Part shown: positions 14,764 to 24,712 of the stretch, piece by piece
How the letters are laid out: each line of letters begins with the position of its first letter
Position numbering within the stretch: position 1 is the stretch's first letter
Assembly: GCA_017629245.1 (NCBI GenBank)
Contig: JAGBXO010000002.1
Coordinates: forward strand, 62,001-126,000
Source of the DNA: Alphaproteobacteria bacterium
Lineage (GTDB): Bacteria; Pseudomonadota; Alphaproteobacteria; Rs-D84
DNA: 64,000 nucleotides
Direction: 5' to 3'
Notes under the pieces: model-generated
The model's database searches: none
Told to the model about the DNA's origin: nothing
The model's input: the letters and a program-made list of their open reading frames with translations, nothing else
Position numbers and translations under genes: made by a program

Positions 14764-17700
14764 ATGGCATATAAAAAGACAGATGCGCGTGCAGACTTTA
14801 CTGCCCTGGAACAAGAAATGTTAACCAAATGGGCAAACGAAGATACATTTCATAAATCATTAAAACAAACAAAACAAGGCGAACCTTTTTCGTTTTATGA
14901 TGGTCCTCCCTTTGGTAATGGTTTGCCACACTGGGGGCATTTGGGTGTAACTGTTGTCAAAGATATGGTTTCGCGTTTTCAAACAATGACTGGTCGCTAT
15001 GTAAATCGTGAGCTGGGTTGGGATTGTCATGGTTTGCCAGCCGAAAATTCTGTTGAAAAAAAGCAAGGTCGTCCGGCCAAAGATATTGTTGCAAATGATG
15101 GCATTGCTGCTTTTTGTGATATGTGTCGTACGGACGTTATGACATATACCAAAGAATGGGAGAGATTTATTGCCCGTATGGGTCGCTGGGTCGATGTTGG
15201 CGATGGTTATGGTTATAAAACAATGAACAAAGACTATATGGAATCTATGCTGTGGACATTAAAGTCGCTGTATGAAAAAGGTCTGTTGTACAAAGATTAC
15301 AGTGTTAATCCATATGACTGGGTAAATGGTACGGTTGTATCAAATTCTGAGGCGTCCAGTGATTATCGCGAAATTGTTGATGATGCAGTGACTGTTTGGT
15401 TTGAATTAGAAAATGGTGATCGTGCAATCGCATGGACAACAACACCATGGACATTGCCTGCGAATAGTGCGTTGGCTGTGAATCCAAATATGGAATACCT
15501 GCGCATGCAGGATAACGACGGCAGTGTTTATATCGTTGCAAAAACCAGATTAAAGGCGTATGAAAAACAATTCGCAAACGCAACAGAAATTGAATGTATC
15601 AAGGGTTCTGATTTGGTTGGCAAACATTATACACCACTATTCCCATATTATTCAGGGCAATCAGACTTATTATTCCAAGTTATACCAGCAGATTATGTAT
15701 CTGATTCAGACGGTACTGGTATCGTTCATATCGCACCTGCGTACGGAGCCGAAGACTTTTGGGCAGCAAAAAATATTGATCCAAAATTCCCTGTTTTGTT
15801 GAATGTTGACGATTATGGAAACTTTGATGATACTGTTATTGACTTTGCAGGTCAAAATATCTTTGTTGCAACACCAGCGATAATGGATTGCTTAAAACAA
15901 AATGGAAGACTGGTCAAAAAGGAACAATACAAACACAGTTATCCATTTGGTGACCGCAGTAAAGAAAAACTGATCCAGCGTGCTACGGATTCATGGTATA
16001 TCGACGTGCCAAAAATCAAAGATAAATTATTGGCGAATAATGCACGTGTAAACTGGACATCGGCGGGCGAACGTTTCCGCATGTGGATAGAAGGCGCGCG
16101 CCCATGGTCGATTTCACGTAACCGTTTCTGGGGCATGCCATTGCCAATTTGGGAAAAGGATGGCGAATTCAAAGTATTCGGTTCAATTGCAGAACTGGAA
16201 GAATTCTTTGGCGTAAAGATTGACGACTTGCATCGTCCAACACTGGATAAACTGACGCGCGACGGTTGGACACGTATCCCAGACGTTTTAGATTGTTGGG
16301 TTGAAAGTGGATCTATGCCATGGGCATCACTGCATTATCCGTTTGAAAATGTTGAAAAATTCAATGCGACATTCCCAGCAGATTATATTATCGAAGGTCA
16401 AGACCAAACGCGTGGTTGGTTCTATGCGCTGATGGTGTTGGCAACCGCATTGTTTGACCAGCCTGCATTTATGACTGTATCTGCAAACGGCATGATTGTA
16501 GATGAAAACAAAAAGAAGTTTTCTAAATCATTAAGAAACTATGTTGACCCATCAGAACAGATTGAACAATATGGTGCAGATAGCATACGTTTATTTATCT
16601 TGGGTTCGAACTTTATGAAGGCAGAACCTGTACCTGTTGATAAAGAAGGCAAGGTCTTTATTGAATCAACAAAAACAATTCTGACACCTCTGTGGAATGC
16701 GTATCACTTCTTTACATTATATGCAAATGCAGGCAATGTGACAGCGCATGAAATCAGTAATCCAACGAACTCTTTGGACAAATATATCTTGTCAGAATTA
16801 AATGTTTTAACAGACGTTGTTCGTAATTCGTTGAATGAATATAAACCAGATGTTGCAATCAAAGAATTTGTTCGATTTTTAGATATACTGAACAACTGGT
16901 ATATCAGACGCGGGCGCGCACGTTTCTGGGACGAAGAACAAGATGCATTTGATACATTATATACGATATTAACGCGTTTATGCCGTATATTGGCACCTTT
17001 TGCACCATTCGTATCTGAATACATTTATACGAATTTAACAGGCGATGAATCTGTACATTTAACATTGTTCCCAGAATCAGAAAATTCAGAAAATACGGAC
17101 AAAAAAATTGTTGATGATATGCGTCGTGTTCAAATGATTGTATCTGTTGGAAAACAATTACGCGAACAATATAAGTTACGTAATCGTCTGCCATTAAATT
17201 CATTGACAATTGCGGGCGTAAATATGCCTGAATATGCCGACATTATCAAAGATGAACTGAACGTAAAATCTGTTGTATTCAATGAAACATTTGATGATAC
17301 GGCAGACAGTTTTGTTTATCTAATTACACCAAAGATTGGTGCACGTCTGGGTGGTGCGTTAAAAGATATAATTCCATCTGTAAAACGTGGCGAATATGAA
17401 ATTGTTGGTGACAAATTATTGGCATCTGGTCATGAATTAAACGCAGACGAATTTGAAAGCCGTTTAACAATCAAAGATGGTGTTACCGGCGCTGCATTGC
17501 CAGACAATACAGCTGTTGTCGTATTAGATACAGAATTAAACGCAGAACTGATTGCCGAGGGTTTGGCAAATGATGCATTGCGATTTATCCAAGATACACG
17601 CAAGGCAGCAGGTTTGGATGTTTCTGACAGAATCGTTTTGACATATTCAGCTGACCCAGCACTGGCGATTGCAATTGAACAGCACAAAAAACGCATTATG

Positions 17701-17796
17701 CGTGATGCACTGATTGTTGAAATGGTAAATGGTGATGGCGAATACACAACCGATATAGAAGGATACAACCTGAGTATTTCTGTTAACAAGGTATAA
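14764..17796 (+). CDS. ileS: Isoleucyl-tRNA synthetase, type 2 (eukaryote-like)
   Basis: A 1010-aa class I synthetase that attaches isoleucine to tRNA-Ile. The HIGH motif is GNGLPHWGHL (about residue 57) and the KMSKS loop is KKFSKSLRNY (about residue 585), with F in place of M. WDCHGLP, AWTTTPWTLPAN (editing domain, about residue 225) and GQDQTRGWFY are typical. The C-terminus lacks the cysteine zinc-binding tail of E. coli-type IleRS and instead has the anticodon/junction region of the second type found in eukaryotes and in many Rickettsiales-like bacteria; this type is generally tolerant of mupirocin. It is preceded by the putative attenuator at 14661-14741 and followed closely by a small gene and nth. 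Confidence 0.93.
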   Translation: MAYKKTDARADFTALEQEMLTKWANEDTFHKSLKQTKQGEPFSFYDGPPFGNGLPHWGHLGVTVVKDMVSRFQTMTGRYVNRELGWDCHGLPAENSVEKKQGRPAKDIVANDGIAAFCDMCRTDVMTYTKEWERFIARMGRWVDVGDGYGYKTMNKDYMESMLWTLKSLYEKGLLYKDYSVNPYDWVNGTVVSNSEASSDYREIVDDAVTVWFELENGDRAIAWTTTPWTLPANSALAVNPNMEYLRMQDNDGSVYIVAKTRLKAYEKQFANATEIECIKGSDLVGKHYTPLFPYYSGQSDLLFQVIPADYVSDSDGTGIVHIAPAYGAEDFWAAKNIDPKFPVLLNVDDYGNFDDTVIDFAGQNIFVATPAIMDCLKQNGRLVKKEQYKHSYPFGDRSKEKLIQRATDSWYIDVPKIKDKLLANNARVNWTSAGERFRMWIEGARPWSISRNRFWGMPLPIWEKDGEFKVFGSIAELEEFFGVKIDDLHRPTLDKLTRDGWTRIPDVLDCWVESGSMPWASLHYPFENVEKFNATFPADYIIEGQDQTRGWFYALMVLATALFDQPAFMTVSANGMIVDENKKKFSKSLRNYVDPSEQIEQYGADSIRLFILGSNFMKAEPVPVDKEGKVFIESTKTILTPLWNAYHFFTLYANAGNVTAHEISNPTNSLDKYILSELNVLTDVVRNSLNEYKPDVAIKEFVRFLDILNNWYIRRGRARFWDEEQDAFDTLYTILTRLCRILAPFAPFVSEYIYTNLTGDESVHLTLFPESENSENTDKKIVDDMRRVQMIVSVGKQLREQYKLRNRLPLNSLTIAGVNMPEYADIIKDELNVKSVVFNETFDDTADSFVYLITPKIGARLGGALKDIIPSVKRGEYEIVGDKLLASGHELNADEFESRLTIKDGVTGAALPDNTAVVVLDTELNAELIAEGLANDALRFIQDTRKAAGLDVSDRIVLTYSADPALAIAIEQHKKRIMRDALIVEMVNGDGEYTTDIEGYNLSISVNKV

Positions 17797-17807
17797 AGGA
17801 GTAAGTT

Positions 17808-18014
17808 ATGGCAGAAAAATATTGTTTAAACCCGTTACAAAAATGTAAATACCGTGCAGCAAGAACAGGAGATTGTGTAACATCAGAACATTGTGGGTAT
17901 AAAGCCTGTTTTACTTTTGGGATATCAAAAGAAACTGAGCTGTTGTTGCGCAACATGTGTGCAATTCAAATACAAAATGCACAAATTTTGGAACTGTTGC
18001 AAAAGCAGAAATAG
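17808..18014 (+). CDS. Small cysteine-containing protein, unknown
   Basis: A 68-aa protein with AAGGAG eight bases before the ATG, a strong ribosome site. The N-terminal half has five cysteines (C6, C13, C23, C29, C34) and basic residues, suggesting a small metal-binding fold; the C-terminal half is a leucine/glutamine-rich helix (IQIQNAQILELLQKQK) that could form a coiled coil. No signal peptide. It lies 11 bases after ileS and 6 before nth, so the three are probably co-transcribed. Family not recognised. Confidence 0.65.
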   Translation: MAEKYCLNPLQKCKYRAARTGDCVTSEHCGYKACFTFGISKETELLLRNMCAIQIQNAQILELLQKQK

Positions 18015-18020
18015 AAAACA

Positions 18021-18668
18021 ATGACACCGGCGCAATATTTTGATGCAGTTATCCCGACCGTTGATATGACTATCCGGTCGGAGCTGTATCATACAAATGA
18101 ATTTAACTTTGCGGTGGCGGTGATTCTGTCCGCCCAGGCGACTGATAAAAAAGTGAACGAGGTGACACCCGAATTATTCCGCGTCGCACCAACACCACAA
18201 AAAATGTTAAACCTGGGGGTTGATGGGTTAAAAAATCATATCAAGGTTATTTCTTTCTTTAATAACAAGGCAAAAAATATTATCGCATTGGCTGAACGTT
18301 TGGTCGCCGAAAATATGACTGATACATTCCCGGATAAATATCACAATCGTGATGAATTGATGAAATTGCCAGGAATTGGTCAAAAGACCGCAAATGTTGT
18401 TTGCAATGTTTTATGGGGCGCGCCAAACATTGGTGTGGACACACATGTTTTCCGCAATGCACACAGATATGGTTGGGTCAGCGATTCTGATAACACACCA
18501 GAAAAGGTCGAAGAAAAATTATTAAAGAAAATTCCGCGCGAATATCATCCGGTTGTTAATCATGTTATGGTCCTGCACGGACGTTATGTTTGCAAGGCAG
18601 TAAAACCAAATTGTGAAATGTGCGCCGCGGCAGAATTTTGCCCATTTAGAAAAAAATTACATAAATAA
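18021..18668 (+). CDS. nth: Endonuclease III (DNA glycosylase/AP lyase)
   Basis: A 215-aa base-excision repair enzyme removing oxidised pyrimidines. The helix-hairpin-helix LPGIGQKTANVV contains the catalytic lysine (about residue 120), and GVDTHVFRNAHRYGW carries the catalytic aspartate. The C-terminal C-x6-C-x2-C-x5-C (CKAVKPNCEMCAAAEFC) binds the [4Fe-4S] cluster. Length is normal. It is last in the run from ileS and ends at a bidirectional terminator shared with rpsO. Confidence 0.96.
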   Translation: MTPAQYFDAVIPTVDMTIRSELYHTNEFNFAVAVILSAQATDKKVNEVTPELFRVAPTPQKMLNLGVDGLKNHIKVISFFNNKAKNIIALAERLVAENMTDTFPDKYHNRDELMKLPGIGQKTANVVCNVLWGAPNIGVDTHVFRNAHRYGWVSDSDNTPEKVEEKLLKKIPREYHPVVNHVMVLHGRYVCKAVKPNCEMCAAAEFCPFRKKLHK

Positions 18669-18697
18669 AAACACCGGCAATTGCCGGTGTTTTTTTT
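18667..18697. terminator. Bidirectional terminator between nth and rpsO
   Basis: AACACCGGCAATTGCCGGTGTT perfect palindrome with an A-run on the left and a T-run on the right; it serves the convergent genes nth and rpsO. Confidence 0.9.
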
Positions 18698-18698
18698 A

Positions 18699-18971
18699 TT
18701 ATTTACGCAGACCTAATTTCTTAATCAAGGATTCGTAATCAGATGCATTACGTTTCTTGATATAGGCCAACAATTTTTTACGACGATTTACCATCATCAA
18801 CAGACCACGTTTTGAATGGTTGTCTTTGTGGTTTGCCTTCATATGTTCTGTTAAGTTGCGAATACGTTCAGTTAAAACAGCAACCTGTGATTCAACAGAA
18901 CCGCCGTTATCTTTTTCAGATACTTTATACGCCTGAATCAATTCAGACTTTTTTTCTTTTGTTACGGACAT
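18699..18971 (-). CDS. rpsO: 30S ribosomal protein S15
   Basis: A 90-aa S15 (MSVTKEKKSELIQAYKVSE...). The signature HMKANHKDNHSKRGLLMMVNRRKKLL is unmistakable. Start at 18971, chosen because AAAAGGA lies eight bases upstream and the protein then has standard length; an upstream in-frame ATG at 19022 would overlap truB. S15 binds 16S rRNA helices 20-22. The truB-rpsO order is the usual one. Confidence 0.97.
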   Translation of the reverse strand: MSVTKEKKSELIQAYKVSEKDNGGSVESQVAVLTERIRNLTEHMKANHKDNHSKRGLLMMVNRRKKLLAYIKKRNASDYESLIKKLGLRK

Positions 18972-18990
18972 TATATTTTCCTTTTTATTT

Positions 18991-19866
18991 TTAAATTGTT
19001 CGTTTTGGATGCAGAACACCATCTGTTACCGCGCCAATACCAATGAAGTTATCATCACTGTATACACGATACAAACCATTCATTACATCCGTTTTCACAA
19101 AGCCACCGTTTTTATAAAATTCAGCGTCTTTGCAGATGAGATTCAGAACCGGAATGTCCCCCAGTCCAAAATCCACCGGTTTTAGGTTTTCACCAAAACA
19201 GCCCTTATTATTAAACAGATTTTCCAAAAAATCAAGTTTTACGGCACTTTTTATATCAAAACCGTTTGCAGATGTGCGTCGTATCATGTCAACCGTGGCA
19301 AGTGCACCATACTTTTTTGCAATATCACGCGCAACAGAACGCACATATGTGCCGGTGGAACAACGCATGCGAAAATGCCATGAACTGTCCCGCAGACCCA
19401 GATATTCCAGTTCATAAATCTCGACACTGCGGGGTGGAATTTCAACAATTTTATTATGACGCGCCAATTCATGTGCACGCGCACCATTCACATGCACCGC
19501 AGAATACATAGGTGGCGTTTGGGATATGCGCCCAATAAAATCGGGCAGGGCGCGTATAATTTGTTCGTCTGATAGAATAATATCATTACGATTTGTTTCA
19601 CGTCCAGTTATATCCAATGTATCTGTTTCAAAACCAAATTTACATGAAAACAGGTATTCTTTGATGTGCGGATTTGCATTTTCGATAAATGGAATCATTT
19701 TTGTTGCATCACCAATTGCGATTGGCAAGACACCAGTTGCCATTGGATCCAACGTGCCAATGTGTCCATACTTCTTTGTCCCCAGCATTCGCGCAATGCG
19801 ACCACCAGCCGTTCGTGAAAACAGCCCAGAATCTTTGTCTAAAATAATCCATCCAGATTGCCTCAT
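18991..19866 (-). CDS. truB: tRNA pseudouridine-55 synthase
   Basis: A 291-aa enzyme that makes pseudouridine 55 in the T-loop of tRNAs. The catalytic motif GTLDPMATGVLPIAIGDATK (Asp about residue 40) and GRISQTPPMYSAVHVNG, then GTYVRSVARDI, define TruB. The C-terminal part is a reduced PUA-like domain. Start at 19866 gives MRQSGWIILDK, the usual opening. The gene begins 3 bases after the mutS stop, so it is coupled to mutS, and rpsO follows. Confidence 0.95.
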   Translation of the reverse strand: MRQSGWIILDKDSGLFSRTAGGRIARMLGTKKYGHIGTLDPMATGVLPIAIGDATKMIPFIENANPHIKEYLFSCKFGFETDTLDITGRETNRNDIILSDEQIIRALPDFIGRISQTPPMYSAVHVNGARAHELARHNKIVEIPPRSVEIYELEYLGLRDSSWHFRMRCSTGTYVRSVARDIAKKYGALATVDMIRRTSANGFDIKSAVKLDFLENLFNNKGCFGENLKPVDFGLGDIPVLNLICKDAEFYKNGGFVKTDVMNGLYRVYSDDNFIGIGAVTDGVLHPKRTI

Positions 19867-19869
19867 GCG

Positions 19870-22395
19870 TTATCCAAACAGGTTTAGTTGTGGTTGGGGC
19901 AGGTTGTCCGATATGCACGTTTTCTTGCGCATAGGCTTTGGTGCAGGTGCACAGGTCGGCGCAGGGCGAACTGGTTCACTGGATTCTAATGCCGATAATA
20001 CACATTCTGCCCGCGCAATCACAGACGATGGCATTCCCGCCATGCGTGCAACATGAATACCATATGAACGATTTGCAACACCAGGGATAATCTTGTGCAT
20101 AAAGACAATTTCATTATTATGTTCACGAACATCAATTGTCAGGCATGCAACATGCTGTAATCCGTTTTCACCGGTCAACGCCGTTAATTCATGATAGTGC
20201 GTTGCAAACAGTGTGCGTGGCTGCATCGCATCCAGGTATTCTAATACCGCCTGGGCAATTGCCATACCGTCGTATGTTGATGTGCCACGACCGATTTCAT
20301 CAAATATAATAAAAGAATGTTCGGTGGCACGGTTTAGGATGTTGGCGGTCTCGCTCATTTCCACCATAAAGGTTGACTGGCCCGCCGCCAGGTTGTCTGA
20401 TGCGCCAACACGACTGAACAACTGGTCGCAAACACCAATGCGCGCGCGCGCGGCCGGCACAAACGACCCCAGGTGCGCCAATACCACAATCAATGCATTC
20501 TGGCGCAGGTATGTTGATTTACCCGCCATGTTTGGCCCGGTCAATAAAGCAACCGCGTGCGCGTTCAGATTGCAATCATTCTTAACAAAATTATCACCAC
20601 GCGTACGCAATACAGATTCAATCACAGGATGACGACCACCCGTAATATCAAACGCACAATCGTCAGTGATGTCTGGTCGGGTCCAAGAATATTTATCTGC
20701 AACCGATGCAAGTGCACACCAGACATCTGCGTCGGCTAGTAAATCCGCCGTAGACAGCAGATCATCTGATATTTCACGAATATATTCAATAAAGGTGTTT
20801 ATGATTTCAGCCTCTATTGCGGATGCCTTTTCGGCAGCACTGCGAACATTGTTATCTAAGTCAATCAGGCGCGATGTTGTAAAGCGCATATTTCCCGCCA
20901 TCGTCTGGCGATGAATAAAACCAGAATCAGGACGCATTAATGCATCGGCACGGGAAGATGGAACCTCTATAAAATATCCCAAGATATTGTTATACTTTAT
21001 TTTCAGTGTGGCGATGCCTGTCTGAGATACATATTCAGACTGCAGCCCGGCGATTGTTTCACGGGCACCATTTGATAATTCGCGCATGTTATCCAATGCG
21101 ACATCAAAACCATCACGAATAACACCTCCATCACGGAAAAATGTTGGCAATTCATCTGATAATGCACGCGACAAACGATGCGCAAATTCGTCGTGTGTAT
21201 TTATGTTTTCAAAGCGCAGCGCAAACCCCATATCCAGGCGTGACGATAACAACTGGGCGCGCGGTAGTGTTATTAAAAATTCTGATATATGGCGCAAATC
21301 GCGCGGACCACCACGACCAGATAATAGGCGTGATAATGCACGACCAACATCTGGGACAGATGACAAAACATTTGTTGTCATTGCCAAAATATCGGGGTTT
21401 AATAAAAAATGCGAAACATGCAACTGACGCAAATTTATTTCATCAATGTCAGATGATAAATTACGCAAATATGCACGCAGTTTTCGTGCACCTGCAGATG
21501 TTATGGTTTCGTCCAAAACATCAACCAAGCATGCGCCCCCATCATTTATTGGCGCATCAATTTCCAAACTGCGCCAGGTGGCAGAATCAATTAACAATTG
21601 ACGACCTGATTTGAAAGTATATGGCGCACGAAATGTTATTTTTGCATCGCGTTGAGTGTTAAATAAATACCCCGCCAGCAGGCAAATCGCACCATCGTTA
21701 TTTTGCGCCACAATCCTTGAATCAACCGCGCCACCAAACACGCGTGATACAACCATATCGATATCTGCACGATGATATAACTTTTCATATACAGGGGTTG
21801 TTTTAAATGTGTCACGCAATTTCTTTATTGTCTTTTCTTCGGCGGTAGAGAAGGGGAATATAACCTCAGCCGGGTTAATGCGTGTCAGGTCATCTAATGC
21901 ATCAGATGTTTGACCAACAAAAAATTCACCAGTTGATATATCACACCCTGCAACATCATACACACCACCACCAATTGGTGCAATCGCGACCAAGAAATTT
22001 GAATTTTTTGGTGTTAATAAATTTTCATCTGTCAATGTGCCGGGGGTTAATACACGCACAACACGGCGTTCAATAAATTTATGACCACGTTCTTTGGCCT
22101 GGGCAGGGGTTTCCATTTGTTCAACCAACGCAACCTTGAACCCGCTGCGCACCAGACGTCCAAAATAATTATCTGCTGCATGCCACGGGATTCCACACAT
22201 TGGAATAGACGCACCATCCCCATCTGTGCCACGCGCTGTTAAGACCAACCCCAGTGCGCTACTGATTGTTTTGGCGTCTTCAAAAAAAGACTCATAAAAG
22301 TCCCCAAGACGAAACATTAACAAGGCATCTGGATTTTCAGCCTTCATATCAACATACTGTTGCATTACGGGGGTTAGTTTACTTTTTTCCGCCAC
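19870..22395 (-). CDS. mutS: DNA mismatch repair protein MutS
   Basis: An 841-aa mismatch-recognition ATPase. The N-terminal domain starts TPVMQQYVDMKAENPDALLMFRLGDFYESF, including the phenylalanine/glutamate pair that contacts mismatches (FYE about residue 33). The ATPase has Walker A GPNMAGKSTYLRQ (about residue 620), DEIGRGTSTYDG and the late ATHYHEL. Length is typical of MutS1. The short C-terminal tail after EPVRPAP ends in NLFG. It precedes truB and follows xseB. Confidence 0.97.
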   Translation of the reverse strand: MAEKSKLTPVMQQYVDMKAENPDALLMFRLGDFYESFFEDAKTISSALGLVLTARGTDGDGASIPMCGIPWHAADNYFGRLVRSGFKVALVEQMETPAQAKERGHKFIERRVVRVLTPGTLTDENLLTPKNSNFLVAIAPIGGGVYDVAGCDISTGEFFVGQTSDALDDLTRINPAEVIFPFSTAEEKTIKKLRDTFKTTPVYEKLYHRADIDMVVSRVFGGAVDSRIVAQNNDGAICLLAGYLFNTQRDAKITFRAPYTFKSGRQLLIDSATWRSLEIDAPINDGGACLVDVLDETITSAGARKLRAYLRNLSSDIDEINLRQLHVSHFLLNPDILAMTTNVLSSVPDVGRALSRLLSGRGGPRDLRHISEFLITLPRAQLLSSRLDMGFALRFENINTHDEFAHRLSRALSDELPTFFRDGGVIRDGFDVALDNMRELSNGARETIAGLQSEYVSQTGIATLKIKYNNILGYFIEVPSSRADALMRPDSGFIHRQTMAGNMRFTTSRLIDLDNNVRSAAEKASAIEAEIINTFIEYIREISDDLLSTADLLADADVWCALASVADKYSWTRPDITDDCAFDITGGRHPVIESVLRTRGDNFVKNDCNLNAHAVALLTGPNMAGKSTYLRQNALIVVLAHLGSFVPAARARIGVCDQLFSRVGASDNLAAGQSTFMVEMSETANILNRATEHSFIIFDEIGRGTSTYDGMAIAQAVLEYLDAMQPRTLFATHYHELTALTGENGLQHVACLTIDVREHNNEIVFMHKIIPGVANRSYGIHVARMAGMPSSVIARAECVLSALESSEPVRPAPTCAPAPKPMRKKTCISDNLPQPQLNLFG

Positions 22396-22423
22396 AATAA
22401 ATCCGTTTGATTATTTTTAATAA

Positions 22424-22618
22424 TTATGCGCTGACTTTCAAGGTTTCGATTTTTAATTCGGCTTCCTTTAACAATTGTTCGCAGTATGCCTTTAATTTTA
22501 TTCCCTGTTCATATGCGGATACAGAATCTGCCAATGGTAATTCTCCGGATTCCATTTTTTTTACCAATTCCATTAATTGCTTGTACGCTTCTTCAAAAGA
22601 CAATTTTTTTTCGTCCAT
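22424..22618 (-). CDS. xseB: Exodeoxyribonuclease VII small subunit
   Basis: A 64-aa protein of two helices. LSFEEAYKQLMELVKKMESGELPLADSVSAYEQGIKL (described in parts: LSFEEAYKQL, ESGELPL, AYEQGIKL) carries the standard XseB signature. Several copies bind one XseA to form the single-strand exonuclease. The large subunit is not in the window. The stretch 22619-22769 behind its start shows no gene. Confidence 0.93.
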   Translation of the reverse strand: MDEKKLSFEEAYKQLMELVKKMESGELPLADSVSAYEQGIKLKAYCEQLLKEAELKIETLKVSA

Positions 22619-22769
22619 AATTTTCCCCTGTGATTTATGCGTTTGTAAGATACAAAATTAAACATATATTTTCAAATTAAAAATCCGATGTTTTTTACAC
22701 ATAATAATAACGATTATTATAGGCCAAGTTTGCCAGATTTTTATCTGTTTTTTAATATAATATGCAAAT

Positions 22770-23876
22770 TTACTTTTTACCCCGTGCATTATTTAAACGC
22801 AATTGCCCACACGCAGAACCAATGTCGGTGCCGCGTTCACGACGAATTCGTGTATGAATCCCGTTTTTAATCAATATATCTTGGAATCTGTGAACTGCAT
22901 TGCCCGATGGAGATGCAAAATCGCGTTCATCAACCGCATTCCATGGGATTAAATTTACCATGCAATTTTTACCATGCAATAATTCAGATAAATTTTCAGC
23001 ATATTCTGGCGTTGCGTTATACAAAACCGTTTCACCATTTTCATCGCGACGACCCAACAAGATATATTCTATCATCAACTGGCGATTATGATTGTCGGTA
23101 AAGCGCCATGCTGCATCTAGCACTTCGTTTAATTTATATTTATTATTTATTGGCATGATTTGTGAACGCAATTCGTCAGTTGGCGCATGCAATGATATCG
23201 CCAAATTAATCGGACGATTCCATTCAATCAATCTGTCAATTCCAGGAACAATCCCACATGTAGATAGTGTTATCCGACGCCAGCCAATCCCCATATCACG
23301 ATTTGCACGTTCAATAAAATTGATTACATTTTCTGTGTTTTGTAATGGTTCGCCGGTCCCCATAATTACAATATGTGATACATCGCCATTGTTTGCATCA
23401 CCGTTTGGACGAATTGGTTTATCATTAAACTTGTCCGTGCGCAATTCCCACTGGGCCGTTAAAATCTGGGAATAAATTTCATTTGATGTCAGGTTACGTT
23501 TTAGTCCCAACAATGTACTGGCACAAAAACGACACCCCATGGCACAACCTGCCTGGGAACTGACACAAACACTGTTGCCGTATGTTGTGCGCATTAAAAC
23601 ACATTCTATTTGTTCACCATCATTTAATTCCAGCAAAAACTTGGTCGTTTCACCGTCTGATGATTCCAGTTTTTTTATAATCTTTACTGGTAATGTTTGC
23701 GCAACATCATCCAGATCGTGACGCAATTTTTCTGGGATATTTTTCATAGATGCAAAATCAGGTGCACCACGATTTAACCAATCGCGAATTTGTTTTGCAC
23801 GAAATTTAGGTTGGCCCATATCAACCAGAAAACTTTCTAGTTCAGGGTCTGTAAAATTAAATAATATCGGTTTCAT
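22770..23876 (-). CDS. rlmN: Dual-specificity 23S rRNA/tRNA A2-methyltransferase
   Basis: A 368-aa radical-SAM enzyme. The cluster motif CAMGCRFCAS (C-x3-C-x2-C) is about residue 112; MGTGEPLQN and ISLHAPTDELR are further family markers, and the cysteine in GSACGQLR near the C-terminus is the one that forms the methyl intermediate. It methylates C2 of A2503 in 23S rRNA and of A37 in tRNAs. Length and motifs are complete. It overlaps the upstream surA by four bases (ATGA). Confidence 0.96.
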   Translation of the reverse strand: MKPILFNFTDPELESFLVDMGQPKFRAKQIRDWLNRGAPDFASMKNIPEKLRHDLDDVAQTLPVKIIKKLESSDGETTKFLLELNDGEQIECVLMRTTYGNSVCVSSQAGCAMGCRFCASTLLGLKRNLTSNEIYSQILTAQWELRTDKFNDKPIRPNGDANNGDVSHIVIMGTGEPLQNTENVINFIERANRDMGIGWRRITLSTCGIVPGIDRLIEWNRPINLAISLHAPTDELRSQIMPINNKYKLNEVLDAAWRFTDNHNRQLMIEYILLGRRDENGETVLYNATPEYAENLSELLHGKNCMVNLIPWNAVDERDFASPSGNAVHRFQDILIKNGIHTRIRRERGTDIGSACGQLRLNNARGKK

Positions 23877-24691
23877 AATTTATATCGGTCGTCGTTGATT
23901 ACAATAACTGCCCGTCTGCGCAGTTGTTTTAGTTGCTGGTCCGCCATAAACATTGCCTGTTTATAGGTCGCGTTTTGTTTGATTATATCGTCCAGATTTT
24001 TATATTCAGATGTCTTTTTAGTATCACACACCAACAACACAGAATCATCTGTGCGCGATGACCAGGTCAGTTTTGGTAAATCAGATACACGTTCACGGAT
24101 GTCTGCTGATAATTCATACTGCATTGCGGTAAATTTTTGTGGTGCGCCCCCCAGGCGTTCCGCCATTGCAACCGCATCATCACATGATTTTGGCTTGGTT
24201 AAGTTATCTGCGATATCGGCAGGAATTTCGGTCAGGCGTACAATTGTCATTTCTATCGGCAAGCCATGTTCACGTGCCAGATTATTACGTTCGGTTGCAA
24301 TATCTTCGGCATTAATGTTGACCGTTGGCATGATTGTACGCGCAACAATAATTTGCCATGCAATTTCTGCACGCAGGGCATTGCGCGCCATTTCGCGTTC
24401 AGATGCAGATAAATCCCCCAGATTCATTTTCTTTAATTCTGCATCAACTGTTTTATCGTCGGGCACCGCACCGAAATTGCCGGCGTACGACAATTTTACA
24501 TTGTCATCAATTATGTTTTGCAGGGCAACGCGACGGTTATCAGTACTGGTTTTACCCTGGCGCGCCATTAATTTTGTGCGCATTGTGATATCAGTATCTG
24601 TTATTGGTGTGCCATTAACATTTGCAACAATCGTTGCCCCAAATGATGGCAATGCAAAAAATACCGATAATAATATTAGGATTTTCTTCAT
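23873..24691 (-). CDS. surA: SurA-like periplasmic chaperone
   Basis: A 272-aa protein with a Sec signal peptide (MKKILILLSVFFALPSFGA). The mature N-terminus ATIVANVNGTPITDTDITMRTKLM is the SurA_N opening ('VNG..IT..D...R'), followed by a helical core. The C-terminal half (EMTIVRLTEIP... to WSSRTDDSVLLVCDTKK) fits one degenerate parvulin-like domain rather than the two of E. coli SurA, which explains the shorter length. SurA escorts outer-membrane proteins, especially LptD, through the periplasm. It follows lptD directly, as in many proteobacteria. Confidence 0.78.
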   Translation of the reverse strand: MKKILILLSVFFALPSFGATIVANVNGTPITDTDITMRTKLMARQGKTSTDNRRVALQNIIDDNVKLSYAGNFGAVPDDKTVDAELKKMNLGDLSASEREMARNALRAEIAWQIIVARTIMPTVNINAEDIATERNNLAREHGLPIEMTIVRLTEIPADIADNLTKPKSCDDAVAMAERLGGAPQKFTAMQYELSADIRERVSDLPKLTWSSRTDDSVLLVCDTKKTSEYKNLDDIIKQNATYKQAMFMADQQLKQLRRRAVIVINDDRYKL

Positions 24692-24712
24692 ATTAATTTT
24701 CCTTTTCTTTCA

